Source: Cytophagales bacterium (GTDB lineage: Bacteria; Bacteroidota; Bacteroidia; Cytophagales; UBA9547). Taken from it: DNA of 10,124 nt. The stretch is from contig JAAFJZ010000033.1 in assembly GCA_013298205.1 (NCBI GenBank), positions 1,819 to 11,942 of the forward strand, written 5' to 3'. The notes beneath the pieces were generated by a model. That model did not search any database, had not been told where the DNA came from, and saw nothing but the letters and a program-made list of their open reading frames with translations. Below are positions 1-8,088 of the stretch, piece after piece. Both the position numbers and the translations under genes were made by a program. Positions within the stretch are counted from its first letter, which is position 1, and each line of letters starts with the position of its first letter.

Positions 1-3000
1 CCGTTTAAGGCAGCACTTGCTCCAGCACTTGCTCTAGGGGTCATTCCATCCCCAGTATTTAATGAATCTATAAATCTATTTAGAACAGCCGTAGAATTAT
101 TTTGATTACCTGTCATCTCTTCTAATTGTGAACGAGTAAAATTAAACACTTTGTTACCAAATTGACCTTGCATAAAAATGGTTAAATCAAAGTTTTCGTA
201 TGAAAACTTGTTAGTTAACCCACCAAAGAAAATTGGCAATGCACTTCCTAAAATGGTTCTGTCTTTTCCTGTTGGGTCCACTACACCATCACCATTTATA
301 TCTTTATATTTCACATCTCCAGGTTTTGCATTAGCTTGCATTACTCCACCAGTAGAGTTTTTGTAAGCATAGATTTCTTGATAATTTTTGAAAACTCCAA
401 TTGCTTCCGCTCCATAAAAAGAGCCAATAGGTTGATCTATCTGTAACAGAGTTTGACCTACTGAACCTCCAGCACCTTGAGAAGTTTGAATTAAACCCGA
501 ATTTTTAGGTATATCAGGTCTTTCAGTAATTTTATTTGTATAAGTTGACCAATTCACATCTGTTGTCCATTTGAACAAACCATCTAAATTTCTTGATGTA
601 AGTGTTAAATCAAGACCTTTGTTTTCCATTTTACCTAAATTTCTTAACGAACTATTATAGCCAGAAATATCTTGAACTGGAACTTCAATCAAAAGTCTTG
701 AAGTATTTTTTATCCAATAATCTCCTGTTAGTTGTAATCTATTTTTGAAAAAGCCAATCTCTAATCCAATATCCGTTTGCATAGTTTCTTCCCATGTTAT
801 AGCAGAATTTGCTAAAGAAACCAAAGATTTAAATGATAATCCTCCATAAGAATAATCTCCATTCGGTGAATTTCCAAAAACAGGGGTTCCTCCAAAAACG
901 TATTGATATAAAGCAGGTGACTGCATGTATTGTTGACTTCTGTAATTTCCGATTTCTTGGTTACCCGTAACTCCAATACTAGCTCTAACTTTCAATTCAG
1001 AAATTACATTTTGAACTGGTTTCATAAATCTTTCTTCAGAAACTCTCCAACCCACTGATACAGAAGGGAAATTACCAAATTTATTGTCAGATCCAAAACG
1101 AGAAGAGCCATCTCTTCTTACGGTTGCTGTTAATAAATATTTTCCATATAAACTATAATTTACTCTTGCTAAAAAAGACATTAAGGCCCACTCTTGTACA
1201 AAGCCTTGACCTGATGTGTTTTTTAAACCACCAGCACCTAAAGTATTTAATTCATCAGTTACATATCCAACTTTGGAAACACTTAAATTTTCTCTTTTAG
1301 CAGCTTGCATGGTAAAACCAACAACTGCACTAATTGAATGAACTTTTGTTGTAGTTTCGCCAATCTTTTTTCCAAAACTTTTATTAAAATTCAAAGTATT
1401 TTCATTTAACCAGATTAGCTCATTAGACATTCCGTAAATGCCACTTGCATTACCTGGTTGTGAAATACCATTTCCCAAGTAGAATGGTGAATAAGATTTG
1501 AATTTGTCAGTAAAGAAATCTATGCCAGCAGATACTTTAAAGGTTAAATAATCTGCAATTTTATATTCTGCAGAAGTATTACCTAAAAAACGATAAACAG
1601 TACTTCCATTTTTATTTTCGTTTATTCTTAATAAAGGGTTTACTGCTTGTGGAAAGGCTGCTGGTGTAAACACGTTGTACAATCCTTGATCATTTGTAGG
1701 GCGAATAAATGGCAAAAAAGTTAATGCACCTGTAATAACTGAACCCAAACCATCAGTAGGAACTATTGTTTGTTCAGTTCTGTTCAAAGATAAGGATGTA
1801 CTAAATCTTAAACGTTTAGTGGCTTCAATATCAATATTGGTTCTAAATGAATATCTATTGAATCCAGATCCTGAAACAACACCTTTTTGATCAAAGTATC
1901 CACCAGATACATTGTATTTTACAACTGGTGTACCCCCAGATACATTTACTTGATGACTAGTTATGGGTGCTGTTCTAAAAATTTCTGATTGCCAATCGGT
2001 TGAAGTAGGAAATCTTCTATTAAATGACGACAAACTATCTGCTCTTATTTGAGGTGAACTAGATGTCAAGGCAGAAACATAAGAATTGAACCCAGAAAAC
2101 CATGGACTGCCATCTAAGAAATTTGCATATATATTAAGCTCAGCAAATTGGCGATTGTTTAACATTGGAATTTTTTTCCAAACTTCTTGCACACCAAAAT
2201 ACGCATCATAACTAATTTTAGGTGCACCGTCTTTACCTCTTTTGGTGGTAATCATAACCACACCATTCGCACCTCTAGATCCATAAATAGCTGTTGCAGA
2301 TGCATCTTTTAAAACATCAATTCTTTCAATATCATTTGGATTTAAGCTGGCCAAAACGTTATTGTTTGGATTAGATTGGCCACCTGGTAAAATAATAGAA
2401 CTAGCAGAATTATCATTAAAAACAGGTATTCCATCAATTACATATAATGGATCACTGCTACCGAAAGAGCCAGGTCCTCTAACTCTAACCGAAACTGCAC
2501 CACCTGGTGCTGCACTATTTTGCGTAATTTGAACACCTGCAGTTCTACCTTGCATAGCTTGGTCAATACTTGTGAGTGGAAGTTCTTTAATTTGCTTTTC
2601 AGTTACAGACGAAATGGTACCTGTTACATCAGATTTTTCTTGGGTACCATACCCTGTTACCACAACCTCTTGCATTTCTGTAGCTTTACTATCAGAAAGA
2701 ACTATATCTATTTTATCTGATTTACCTACAACACGTTCTTGAGGTTCCATTCCTGTATAGCTAAATTCTAATATTACTTTACCTTGTGAAGGAACTTTTA
2801 AAGAGTAATTGCCATCAAAATCAGTTATAGCTCCTTTGGTTGTACCCTTTAACTTAACTGTAGCTCCAGGCAAAACACTTTTATCAACAGAGGAAGTTAT
2901 AACTCCTTTTATCAAGCGCTCATTAGCATCTTGTGAATAGGTGGGGGAAATTTTAAAAAGAAAAACAAAGAGTAATAAGTTTAAGGTAACTTTTTTAAAC

Positions 3001-3002
3001 AT
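1..3002 (-). CDS. SusC/RagA-family TonB-linked outer membrane receptor (3' end outside window)
   Basis: Outer-membrane TonB-dependent transporter of the SusC/RagA type, which in this family works with a SusD-like lipoprotein to import oligosaccharides or peptides. The frame is open for 1000 codons from the ATG at 3002 to the window edge, with no stop or frameshift. Residues 1-24 form a signal peptide (ending TYSQ). Residues 30-102 are a carboxypeptidase-regulatory-like domain (IKGVITS, LPGATVKLKGT, TDFDGNYSLKV). A TonB-box-like stretch (EVVVTGYGTQ) lies at 112-121. The plug domain follows, with LPLTSIDQAMQGRTAGVQI, VRVRGPGSFGSSDPLYVIDG and IERIDVLKDASATAIYGSRG to about residue 257. The rest is beta-barrel with many aromatic, glycine-rich strands (for example ATVRRDGSSRFG and VSVGWRVSEE). 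No STN domain precedes the plug, so FecA-like sigma/anti-sigma signalling is unlikely. The final barrel strands, by family comparison roughly 60-120 residues, lie beyond base 1. A SusD gene would be expected there. The substrate cannot be told from sequence. Confidence 0.96.
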   Translation of the reverse strand, partial: MFKKVTLNLLLFVFLFKISPTYSQDANERLIKGVITSSVDKSVLPGATVKLKGTTKGAITDFDGNYSLKVPSQGKVILEFSYTGMEPQERVVGKSDKIDIVLSDSKATEMQEVVVTGYGTQEKSDVTGTISSVTEKQIKELPLTSIDQAMQGRTAGVQITQNSAAPGGAVSVRVRGPGSFGSSDPLYVIDGIPVFNDNSASSIILPGGQSNPNNNVLASLNPNDIERIDVLKDASATAIYGSRGANGVVMITTKRGKDGAPKISYDAYFGVQEVWKKIPMLNNRQFAELNIYANFLDGSPWFSGFNSYVSALTSSSPQIRADSLSSFNRRFPTSTDWQSEIFRTAPITSHQVNVSGGTPVVKYNVSGGYFDQKGVVSGSGFNRYSFRTNIDIEATKRLRFSTSLSLNRTEQTIVPTDGLGSVITGALTFLPFIRPTNDQGLYNVFTPAAFPQAVNPLLRINENKNGSTVYRFLGNTSAEYKIADYLTFKVSAGIDFFTDKFKSYSPFYLGNGISQPGNASGIYGMSNELIWLNENTLNFNKSFGKKIGETTTKVHSISAVVGFTMQAAKRENLSVSKVGYVTDELNTLGAGGLKNTSGQGFVQEWALMSFLARVNYSLYGKYLLTATVRRDGSSRFGSDNKFGNFPSVSVGWRVSEERFMKPVQNVISELKVRASIGVTGNQEIGNYRSQQYMQSPALYQYVFGGTPVFGNSPNGDYSYGGLSFKSLVSLANSAITWEETMQTDIGLEIGFFKNRLQLTGDYWIKNTSRLLIEVPVQDISGYNSSLRNLGKMENKGLDLTLTSRNLDGLFKWTTDVNWSTYTNKITERPDIPKNSGLIQTSQGAGGSVGQTLLQIDQPIGSFYGAEAIGVFKNYQEIYAYKNSTGGVMQANAKPGDVKYKDINGDGVVDPTGKDRTILGSALPIFFGGLTNKFSYENFDLTIFMQGQFGNKVFNFTRSQLEEMTGNQNNSTAVLNRFIDSLNTGDGMTPRASAGASAALN
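9..32 (-). repeat. Two tandem copies of a 12-bp unit inside the receptor gene
   Basis: On the coding strand the unit GCAAGTGCTGGA (32-21) is followed by GCAAGTGCTGCC (20-9), with 10 of 12 bases identical. They encode ASAG and ASAA directly after TPR, in frame with the receptor. This part of SusC proteins, just before the last barrel strands, is usually a variable loop, so the repeat probably lengthens an exposed loop. It ends 8 bases from the window edge, so further copies outside cannot be excluded. Confidence 0.6.
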
Positions 3003-3119
3003 TTTAATTTAATTTAAATAAATTTTATAACTTCTATAAATAATTCGCAAATATATGAAAAATATTAAAAGAACTTAATAAAGTACAAGAAAAAATGAAA
3101 AAAAATGAAGCCCTAATAA
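3003..3119 (-). promoter_or_regulatory. Intergenic leader before the SusC gene with a TAnnTTTG -7 element
   Basis: This 117-bp AT-rich gap is the longest untranslated stretch in the window. On the minus strand, TATATTTG at 3055-3048 matches the Bacteroidota primary sigma factor -7 consensus TAnnTTTG and sits 45 bases before the receptor ATG, which would give a leader of about 40 nt. There is no good TTG-type -33 box at the usual distance; the nearest TTG is 30 bases upstream of the -7 element. The run just before the ATG (AAATTAAATTAAA) is A/T-rich without a Shine-Dalgarno sequence, as usual in this phylum. I see no hairpin followed by a T-run that would act as an intrinsic terminator for the preceding gene, so read-through from the upstream operon remains possible. 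Confidence 0.45.
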
Positions 3120-5552
3120 CTAATTGAGAATCAATTTATAATGATATACTTTGGAATTAATTATCAATTTTAAAAAATATATTCCTGGAAGATTTCCTTT
3201 AGATTTAAAATCAAAACACCATTTTTCGTCTAAAAGTATGTTATCATAAATAGATTCGCCCATAATATTAAAAATCTGTAGTTTACTTCCAAAAGGAAAC
3301 CCTTGAGCATAAACAAAGTCAGTAGTAGGATTAGGATAAAATGAAGCATTTGTTTCTATTTCAAAACCATTTAGATTAGCTAGAGGTGCAGAAATAGTAA
3401 TAGTATTAAGAAAGTACTCAGTTTTCCCAGACCACTTATCGGCTAATTGGATAAACCCAGTTTTAGCATTTTTATCAACTGTGCAAGTAGCTATAAACTC
3501 ACCACCTATATTAGAAATAAGTTTTAATCTTGAAATAGAAGACGCATATTTGTCATTTTGAGTAAAAAAAACAGATAAGGTATCTTGGTAATTTTTACCT
3601 GTAATTGTTATTACACTACCAATCGAAGAATTTAAAGGTTCTACTTTAATAATGTTATTTAAAACATTTAACTCAATATCGCTTAAATTAGAGTCGCCTC
3701 CATTAAATGTATTTACAATTATCTTTCCATTTCTAGCTCCATAAGGTATTTTAAACAAAAGTTTTGTGGCATTAAGGTTATTTACTGTAATAGCTGGCAA
3801 ACCATTGACTAAAACTGAACGTGATAAATCTAAATTTTGACCTGTAATGGTTAATAAATCGCCAGCGTAAACTGTTGTAGGTGATATTGAAGAAATAACT
3901 GGAGATAATGCAGTAACAACAAAACTATTTAAGCTAAACCTTGAATCTCCTGGAGAAGAGGTTATAACTTGTATAGGTCCAGAAATACTACCATAAGGAA
4001 TTTGAACGATTAGGGTTGAACTATTCAATAAAGAAACACTGGTAGAAAGTATGTTATTATTAAAGAAAACTCTAGCTGTGTTATTGAAAGTGGGATTAAC
4101 ACCGGAAATCGTAATAAACTCACCTACACCAGCAATTGTAGGCAAAAAAGAAGCAATTTTTGGGGCATTAGAATTTGTATAATTTGTTAAAATAGACCAT
4201 CTATTTCTTTGTATTCCATTTGAAGAACGATAGTCTAGAGTTATGATGTCTTTTTTGCCATCATTGTTCAAATCTACACATTCAATACTTGCAGAAGTTC
4301 TTCCAATGCCTGCGCAAATATTAAAAATAGAGTTAAATGAAATTCCGGAGATAGAATTTGGTGTAGAATTTTTATAAAAACTTATGTAACTGCATAATGT
4401 GGTAGCTTTATATGCAATAGAAAGATCTAAACGATTATCATTATCAATATCTGCTATAGCTATTCCCATTGGGCTGCTTAAAGTATTTAATGATGTTGTA
4501 GTAGCAAATGAAACACTTCCTATTGTAGAGGTATTTTTAAAAATTGAAATTTTATTGGCCTCTCTTTCGCTAATTGCAATATCAATCTTACCATCAATAT
4601 CCAAATCTCCAATTGCAATTCCATAATTTCTTGACAAATTACCTACATAATTTTTATTACCCCAAGCGATGTGCCCAACTGCTGTTGATAAATTAAGAAA
4701 ATAAGCCATCGAATGATATTCATTTGACACTAGAATATCTTTTTTGTTGTCACCATCAATATCTACTAAATACATAGCTGTAGGTGATCCACTTAAAGGG
4801 AGTGAAATTCTGGTGTGTGTTGTATCTGTTGTAAAAGTAAGTCCTGAATTTGAGGTCGTATTTCTATATACCGAAATAATTTCTGGAGCATTTGCAATTA
4901 CATTCGCTACTCTTCTTAGTACAATAATATCTTTTTTAGCATCACCATCTATATCATCAATGGCTACTGCACTCCAAGACATACCCATGCCCGGCATTGA
5001 AGTAGTATTTTGAGTACTACACCAACCCATATACTGCCAAGGCGTATAATCCTGACCGTTTTGAGGAAAACTTGTGGTTTCAGGTAGCGGGGTTGTGAAA
5101 TCTTGACGATTGCTAAATAGTATTGAACTAGAAGTAGATTTGCTAAAATAAATTCCCATTTTTCTACCATTTGCAGAATTAAAAGACTCACCTGCAGCAA
5201 CAGTAACTACATCGTCTTTACCATCTGCATTCAAATCAGAAACAGCTATGTCCATTACATTACCTTTGTTAAACACAGAAGTGTTCAAATCAAAAGAAAT
5301 ACTACCGGTTATAGTTGAAGAGGTATTAATAAATGCTGCCCAATAACCAAACCAGTCACCATAAGTAAGGGCAACGTCTTTTTTCCCATCTCCATTAAAA
5401 TCTCCATAAACGATTTTTTTAGCCCATTCGCCACCAGTTCCTATTTCTGAAGGTGTATTTGGGGAAATGGGAGCCAAAAAAGTTTGTTGATCAATCTGTG
5501 CAAATCCTAAATTAGCTATCAGTAATAAATAAACACAAATTATATTTTTCAT
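3120..5552 (-). CDS. Secreted FG-GAP/VCBS beta-propeller protein with three IPT/TIG domains and a T9SS type A sorting domain
   Basis: An 810-residue protein with the layout of a T9SS-exported surface or released protein; the ligand is unknown. Residues 1-19 are a Sec signal peptide ending GFAQ. Seven calcium-loop motifs of the form D-x-[DN]-x-[DN]-x-x-x-D begin at residues 51, 106, 200, 264, 316, 368 and 427 (for example DFNGDGKKD and DLDIDGKID). Each falls in a unit that often continues with a phrase like FKNTSTIGSVSF. Seven copies fit a seven-bladed integrin-like propeller. Three IPT/TIG immunoglobulin-like domains lie at about 464-546, 550-631 and 634-720 (GEFITISGVNP, GDLLTITGQNL, GSVITITGKNY). 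The C-terminal domain at 734-810 has FYPNPTTDF, LQIFNIMGE and LPGIYFLKL, which is typical of the type A signal removed after export. The start is chosen because the signal peptide begins there. It lies 18 bases after the old stop of the upstream paralogue, so cotranscription is likely. Confidence 0.93.
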   Translation of the reverse strand: MKNIICVYLLLIANLGFAQIDQQTFLAPISPNTPSEIGTGGEWAKKIVYGDFNGDGKKDVALTYGDWFGYWAAFINTSSTITGSISFDLNTSVFNKGNVMDIAVSDLNADGKDDVVTVAAGESFNSANGRKMGIYFSKSTSSSILFSNRQDFTTPLPETTSFPQNGQDYTPWQYMGWCSTQNTTSMPGMGMSWSAVAIDDIDGDAKKDIIVLRRVANVIANAPEIISVYRNTTSNSGLTFTTDTTHTRISLPLSGSPTAMYLVDIDGDNKKDILVSNEYHSMAYFLNLSTAVGHIAWGNKNYVGNLSRNYGIAIGDLDIDGKIDIAISEREANKISIFKNTSTIGSVSFATTTSLNTLSSPMGIAIADIDNDNRLDLSIAYKATTLCSYISFYKNSTPNSISGISFNSIFNICAGIGRTSASIECVDLNNDGKKDIITLDYRSSNGIQRNRWSILTNYTNSNAPKIASFLPTIAGVGEFITISGVNPTFNNTARVFFNNNILSTSVSLLNSSTLIVQIPYGSISGPIQVITSSPGDSRFSLNSFVVTALSPVISSISPTTVYAGDLLTITGQNLDLSRSVLVNGLPAITVNNLNATKLLFKIPYGARNGKIIVNTFNGGDSNLSDIELNVLNNIIKVEPLNSSIGSVITITGKNYQDTLSVFFTQNDKYASSISRLKLISNIGGEFIATCTVDKNAKTGFIQLADKWSGKTEYFLNTITISAPLANLNGFEIETNASFYPNPTTDFVYAQGFPFGSKLQIFNIMGESIYDNILLDEKWCFDFKSKGNLPGIYFLKLIINSKVYHYKLILN

Positions 5553-5570
5553 AATAAATTTAAACTAAGT

Positions 5571-5774
5571 CTATTGAAGAACTAATTTTAATCGTTTAAG
5601 ACTTGATTTTGATTGAATAGTTACAATATAAATACCTTTATCAAACCCCAGTAGCTTAATCTCTGATGAATTATCCCATTTTTCTAAAATTTTAGTAAAA
5701 ACAATTTTTCCTAAACTGTTTTCAATAGTTACAACCTCATCTTGAAAAGCAGTAATAGATTCAATTGTAAAAAC
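5571..5774 (-). pseudogene. Orphaned out-of-frame remnant of a T9SS type A sorting domain
   Basis: An open stretch of 67 codons plus stop in a different frame from the preceding gene, running from just after an in-frame TAA (5777-5775) to TAG at 5573-5571. It has no ATG of its own at a usable place. Its product begins VFTIESITAF and contains VVTIENSLGKIVF, LLGFDKGIYIVTI and the ending SLKRLKLVLQ. These correspond to the middle and end of a type A sorting domain (compare LQIFNIMGESIY, LPGIYFLKL and YKLILN in the intact downstream paralogue). The canonical opening YPNP is absent in all three frames. The stop lies 18 bases before the next gene, similar to the 12-bp spacer further upstream, so this was almost certainly the original 3' end of the gene at 5761-8076. 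It overlaps that gene's last 14 bases. Confidence 0.85.
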
Positions 5775-8076
5775 TTATTTTGCTAAATGAATCACTATCT
5801 TTTAGAGAAGCAGCAACACCTGTAAAGGTAAACGTATCTAAGGATGGTTGAGAATATCCTTCATTAGTTCCAATTAAATATATAGGACCCGTTGTGATTC
5901 CATCAGAAACATTTACGGTTGCGGTGAATTTCTTAGTAATAGGGTTGCTGGATATCAAACTCATTTGTAATCTTTTTGGTCCTCCTAACGCATCAGGAGA
6001 AAATCCTGCTAAATTAAATTGATTAAAATCATAGCCCACAATTGTTATAACAGAACCTACTCCTCCTGATTTAGGATTAAAATCAATTATATTGCTTGTA
6101 ACAGTAAACTGAGCACTAGTCCAAATGGATATCCCTCCATTTGCTGTACCAATTCTGATAGGGCCGCTTGTAGCACCAGAAGGCACATTATCAATTAATC
6201 TAGTGGTAGAAGAAATTGGAGCAACTATAAATGGCAACCCAGTATAATGAACTAAAGATGCTAAGTCCAAATTTGAACCTGTAAAAGTAATAGAAGTACC
6301 CATAGGACCAGATTTAGGGTTAAAGTCGGTTATAATAGGCCGATCGGCATTTAATGTAATTGATAAAAGGGATTGTCTTAAATCTCCTGGTGAAGGAGTA
6401 GAAACATAAATGGGTCCTGAGACGCTAGTATATGGAACTCTAACTATTATCGTTGTTGAATTTATAAGATTCATATCAGAATTAGGCACAGCAATCTTTC
6501 CGCCATCAAATTTAGTAAAAGAAACTACTGCATTTGAAACGAAAGTAGGATTTAAACCAGTTATTGTTACTAAATCGCCTACCCGAACACTCGATGGAGA
6601 AAAAGATGAGATTACTGGTCCATTAGGGTTTATATAATTTTCTAATAACGAAATACGGGTTCGTTGAAATTGAGTGAAGTCCAAGCTCATAATATCATTT
6701 TTGCCCAAACCTTTATTTGTAAAATTACCAATCACGCAATTAAAACTTGATTTACCATCACCTACAAAAAATTGAAAAGTGGAACTAAAGTTTATTGCTC
6801 CGACTGAGGAAATATTTTTCCAAACTGCCACATAAGGTGAATCAAAAAAAGAAAGTGCCAAATCTGCTTTGCCATCTGCATCTATATCACCACTAGAAAG
6901 AATCCTAGGATTTGCTTTTAAAGACAAAAAACTACCATTTGATTCTGGAACTACATTTCTAGGTCTATTGATTGCAAAAGCTTTTGGTAAACTAAAAGAG
7001 ATTGTAGAGGACAGACTTGTAGTCGTATTCCTATAAACAAAGATAGAATCAATATTTGTTTTGCCATTAGCATCTTGGGTATAAGGTGAAAGTGCAATAT
7101 CTACCTTTCCGTCATTATCAAAATCTTCTAGGGTAAACTTATATTTACTACCACCATTAAATCTTGAAAAAGGCACTGCTACATTTTGAACAGGAGCAAA
7201 GTTAGTGCCATTTGAAGTACCAACACCCGTGTAAGTGCTGGTATTTATATATACACCCATACCAACCCCAAAACTATAAGCAACAACAAAGTCCATTTTG
7301 CCATCATTATTAAAATCGGCTTTTGAAATAAAATTAGGATAGCTTGCAGTTGTTTGAGTAGTACTCCATTTTTCAAATTTAAGATTTTTTTGATTGGTTC
7401 CAACGTTTGCAGGAGAGGTGTTGTAAAGAACAGTAATAGTTTCATCAGCAGCAGAAGAACCTTCTTTATTCGCTCTTCTAAATGCTATTATATCATTCCA
7501 TCCATTATTATCTAAATCATGGGTAATCACAGCTCCATCCCAAGTTCCACTCCAAAAAGTAGGTCCTCCGCTGATTTGAAGACCGACAGTATCTATTCTA
7601 GGAGGAGAAAAATCAATTGACTTACTTCCACATTGGCTTAAATAGGTGTATAATCCTCCTTGACTATAATTTCTACCTAAAATAATGATATCATCTTTTT
7701 TATCATTGTTCAAATCTCCTACTGTAACGTTAATTACATAAGGAGTAAAACCATCAGGATCAAAAGGGTGTTCGAAGTAATAATTATTAGGAACATCAAA
7801 ATTAACAACACCTGTACTTGTATTGGTAGTATTTAGATAAGCGTTAAAAGAAGAAGGATAAACTTGGCCAAAATCTACATAAACATCTTTTAAGCCATCT
7901 CCATTCAAATCTGGTGCAAGAAGATACTTCTCATAAAAACCAGCAGCGACTCTTAGACCAGGAGCTGCATTTACGTAAGGTTTAAAACTTTCTACATTAA
8001 ATTGAGCAAAAACTAAATTTAAACTTGCAAAAAATGCAAGTAAAATATTTAAACTTATTTTAAATAAATTTTTCAT
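5761..8076 (-). CDS. Secreted FG-GAP/VCBS beta-propeller protein with three IPT/TIG domains, sorting domain lost by frameshift
   Basis: A 771-residue paralogue of the genes on both sides. Residues 1-25 are a Sec signal peptide (MKNLFKIS start, ending LVFAQ). Calcium-loop motifs start at residues 56, 121, 187, 254, 318 and 397 (DLNGDGLKD, DFNNDGKMD, DIDADGKAD and others). A seventh at 451-461 (NFTNKGLGKND) is degenerate, although the same place in the downstream paralogue is intact. IPT/TIG domains lie at about 487-575, 579-659 and 662-755 (GDLVTITGLNP, GTSITFTGSNL, GSVITIVGYDF). The first shares the phrase SGPI-x-V-x-T-x-SPGD with the downstream gene. The protein ends KISFYN, where KISFYPNP would be expected, and the remaining sorting domain follows in the +1 frame. 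As written, it should reach the periplasm but lack a T9SS export signal. It starts 12 bases after the preceding stop, in the same transcript. It may be a pseudogene, a retained periplasmic form, or a sequencing or assembly artefact. Confidence 0.88.
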   Translation of the reverse strand: MKNLFKISLNILLAFFASLNLVFAQFNVESFKPYVNAAPGLRVAAGFYEKYLLAPDLNGDGLKDVYVDFGQVYPSSFNAYLNTTNTSTGVVNFDVPNNYYFEHPFDPDGFTPYVINVTVGDLNNDKKDDIIILGRNYSQGGLYTYLSQCGSKSIDFSPPRIDTVGLQISGGPTFWSGTWDGAVITHDLDNNGWNDIIAFRRANKEGSSAADETITVLYNTSPANVGTNQKNLKFEKWSTTQTTASYPNFISKADFNNDGKMDFVVAYSFGVGMGVYINTSTYTGVGTSNGTNFAPVQNVAVPFSRFNGGSKYKFTLEDFDNDGKVDIALSPYTQDANGKTNIDSIFVYRNTTTSLSSTISFSLPKAFAINRPRNVVPESNGSFLSLKANPRILSSGDIDADGKADLALSFFDSPYVAVWKNISSVGAINFSSTFQFFVGDGKSSFNCVIGNFTNKGLGKNDIMSLDFTQFQRTRISLLENYINPNGPVISSFSPSSVRVGDLVTITGLNPTFVSNAVVSFTKFDGGKIAVPNSDMNLINSTTIIVRVPYTSVSGPIYVSTPSPGDLRQSLLSITLNADRPIITDFNPKSGPMGTSITFTGSNLDLASLVHYTGLPFIVAPISSTTRLIDNVPSGATSGPIRIGTANGGISIWTSAQFTVTSNIIDFNPKSGGVGSVITIVGYDFNQFNLAGFSPDALGGPKRLQMSLISSNPITKKFTATVNVSDGITTGPIYLIGTNEGYSQPSLDTFTFTGVAASLKDSDSFSKISFYN

Positions 8077-8088
8077 GATTATACAGAT

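Noticed and set aside
178..366. Short plus-strand open frame of about 60 codons
   Set aside because: It lies antisense inside the SusC coding frame, has no promoter or family resemblance, and its composition mirrors the gene on the other strand. The same applies to plus-strand frames at 2520-2720, 4399-4626, 4744-5013 and 6410-6637.
4968..5038. Met/Trp-rich loop (MPGMGMSW, about residues 186-193) of the 5552-3120 protein as a metal site
   Set aside because: It is short, not shared with the paralogues, and Met-rich loops occur by chance in AT-rich repeat proteins. There is no supporting ligand set.
4964..5200. Minus-strand open frame inside the gene at 3120-5552
   Set aside because: It is an alternative frame of a clearly coding region with calcium-loop motifs in the main frame. 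The frame at 7245-7445 inside the next gene is rejected for the same reason.
5761..5780. Programmed frameshifting at the T5 run to attach the orphan sorting domain
   Set aside because: A +1 slip on the T run would join the frames, but the product would still lack YPNP and the first strand residues. There is no obvious stimulatory hairpin, so a plain deletion is simpler. It is not excluded.
4248..7911. Recurring DNA words such as ccatctccattaaaatctcc that look like dispersed repeats
   Set aside because: They are the reverse complement of codons for the repeated calcium-loop motif D-x-N-G-D-G, so they follow from protein repeats rather than from a mobile or CRISPR-type repeat. Spacing is irregular and always in frame.
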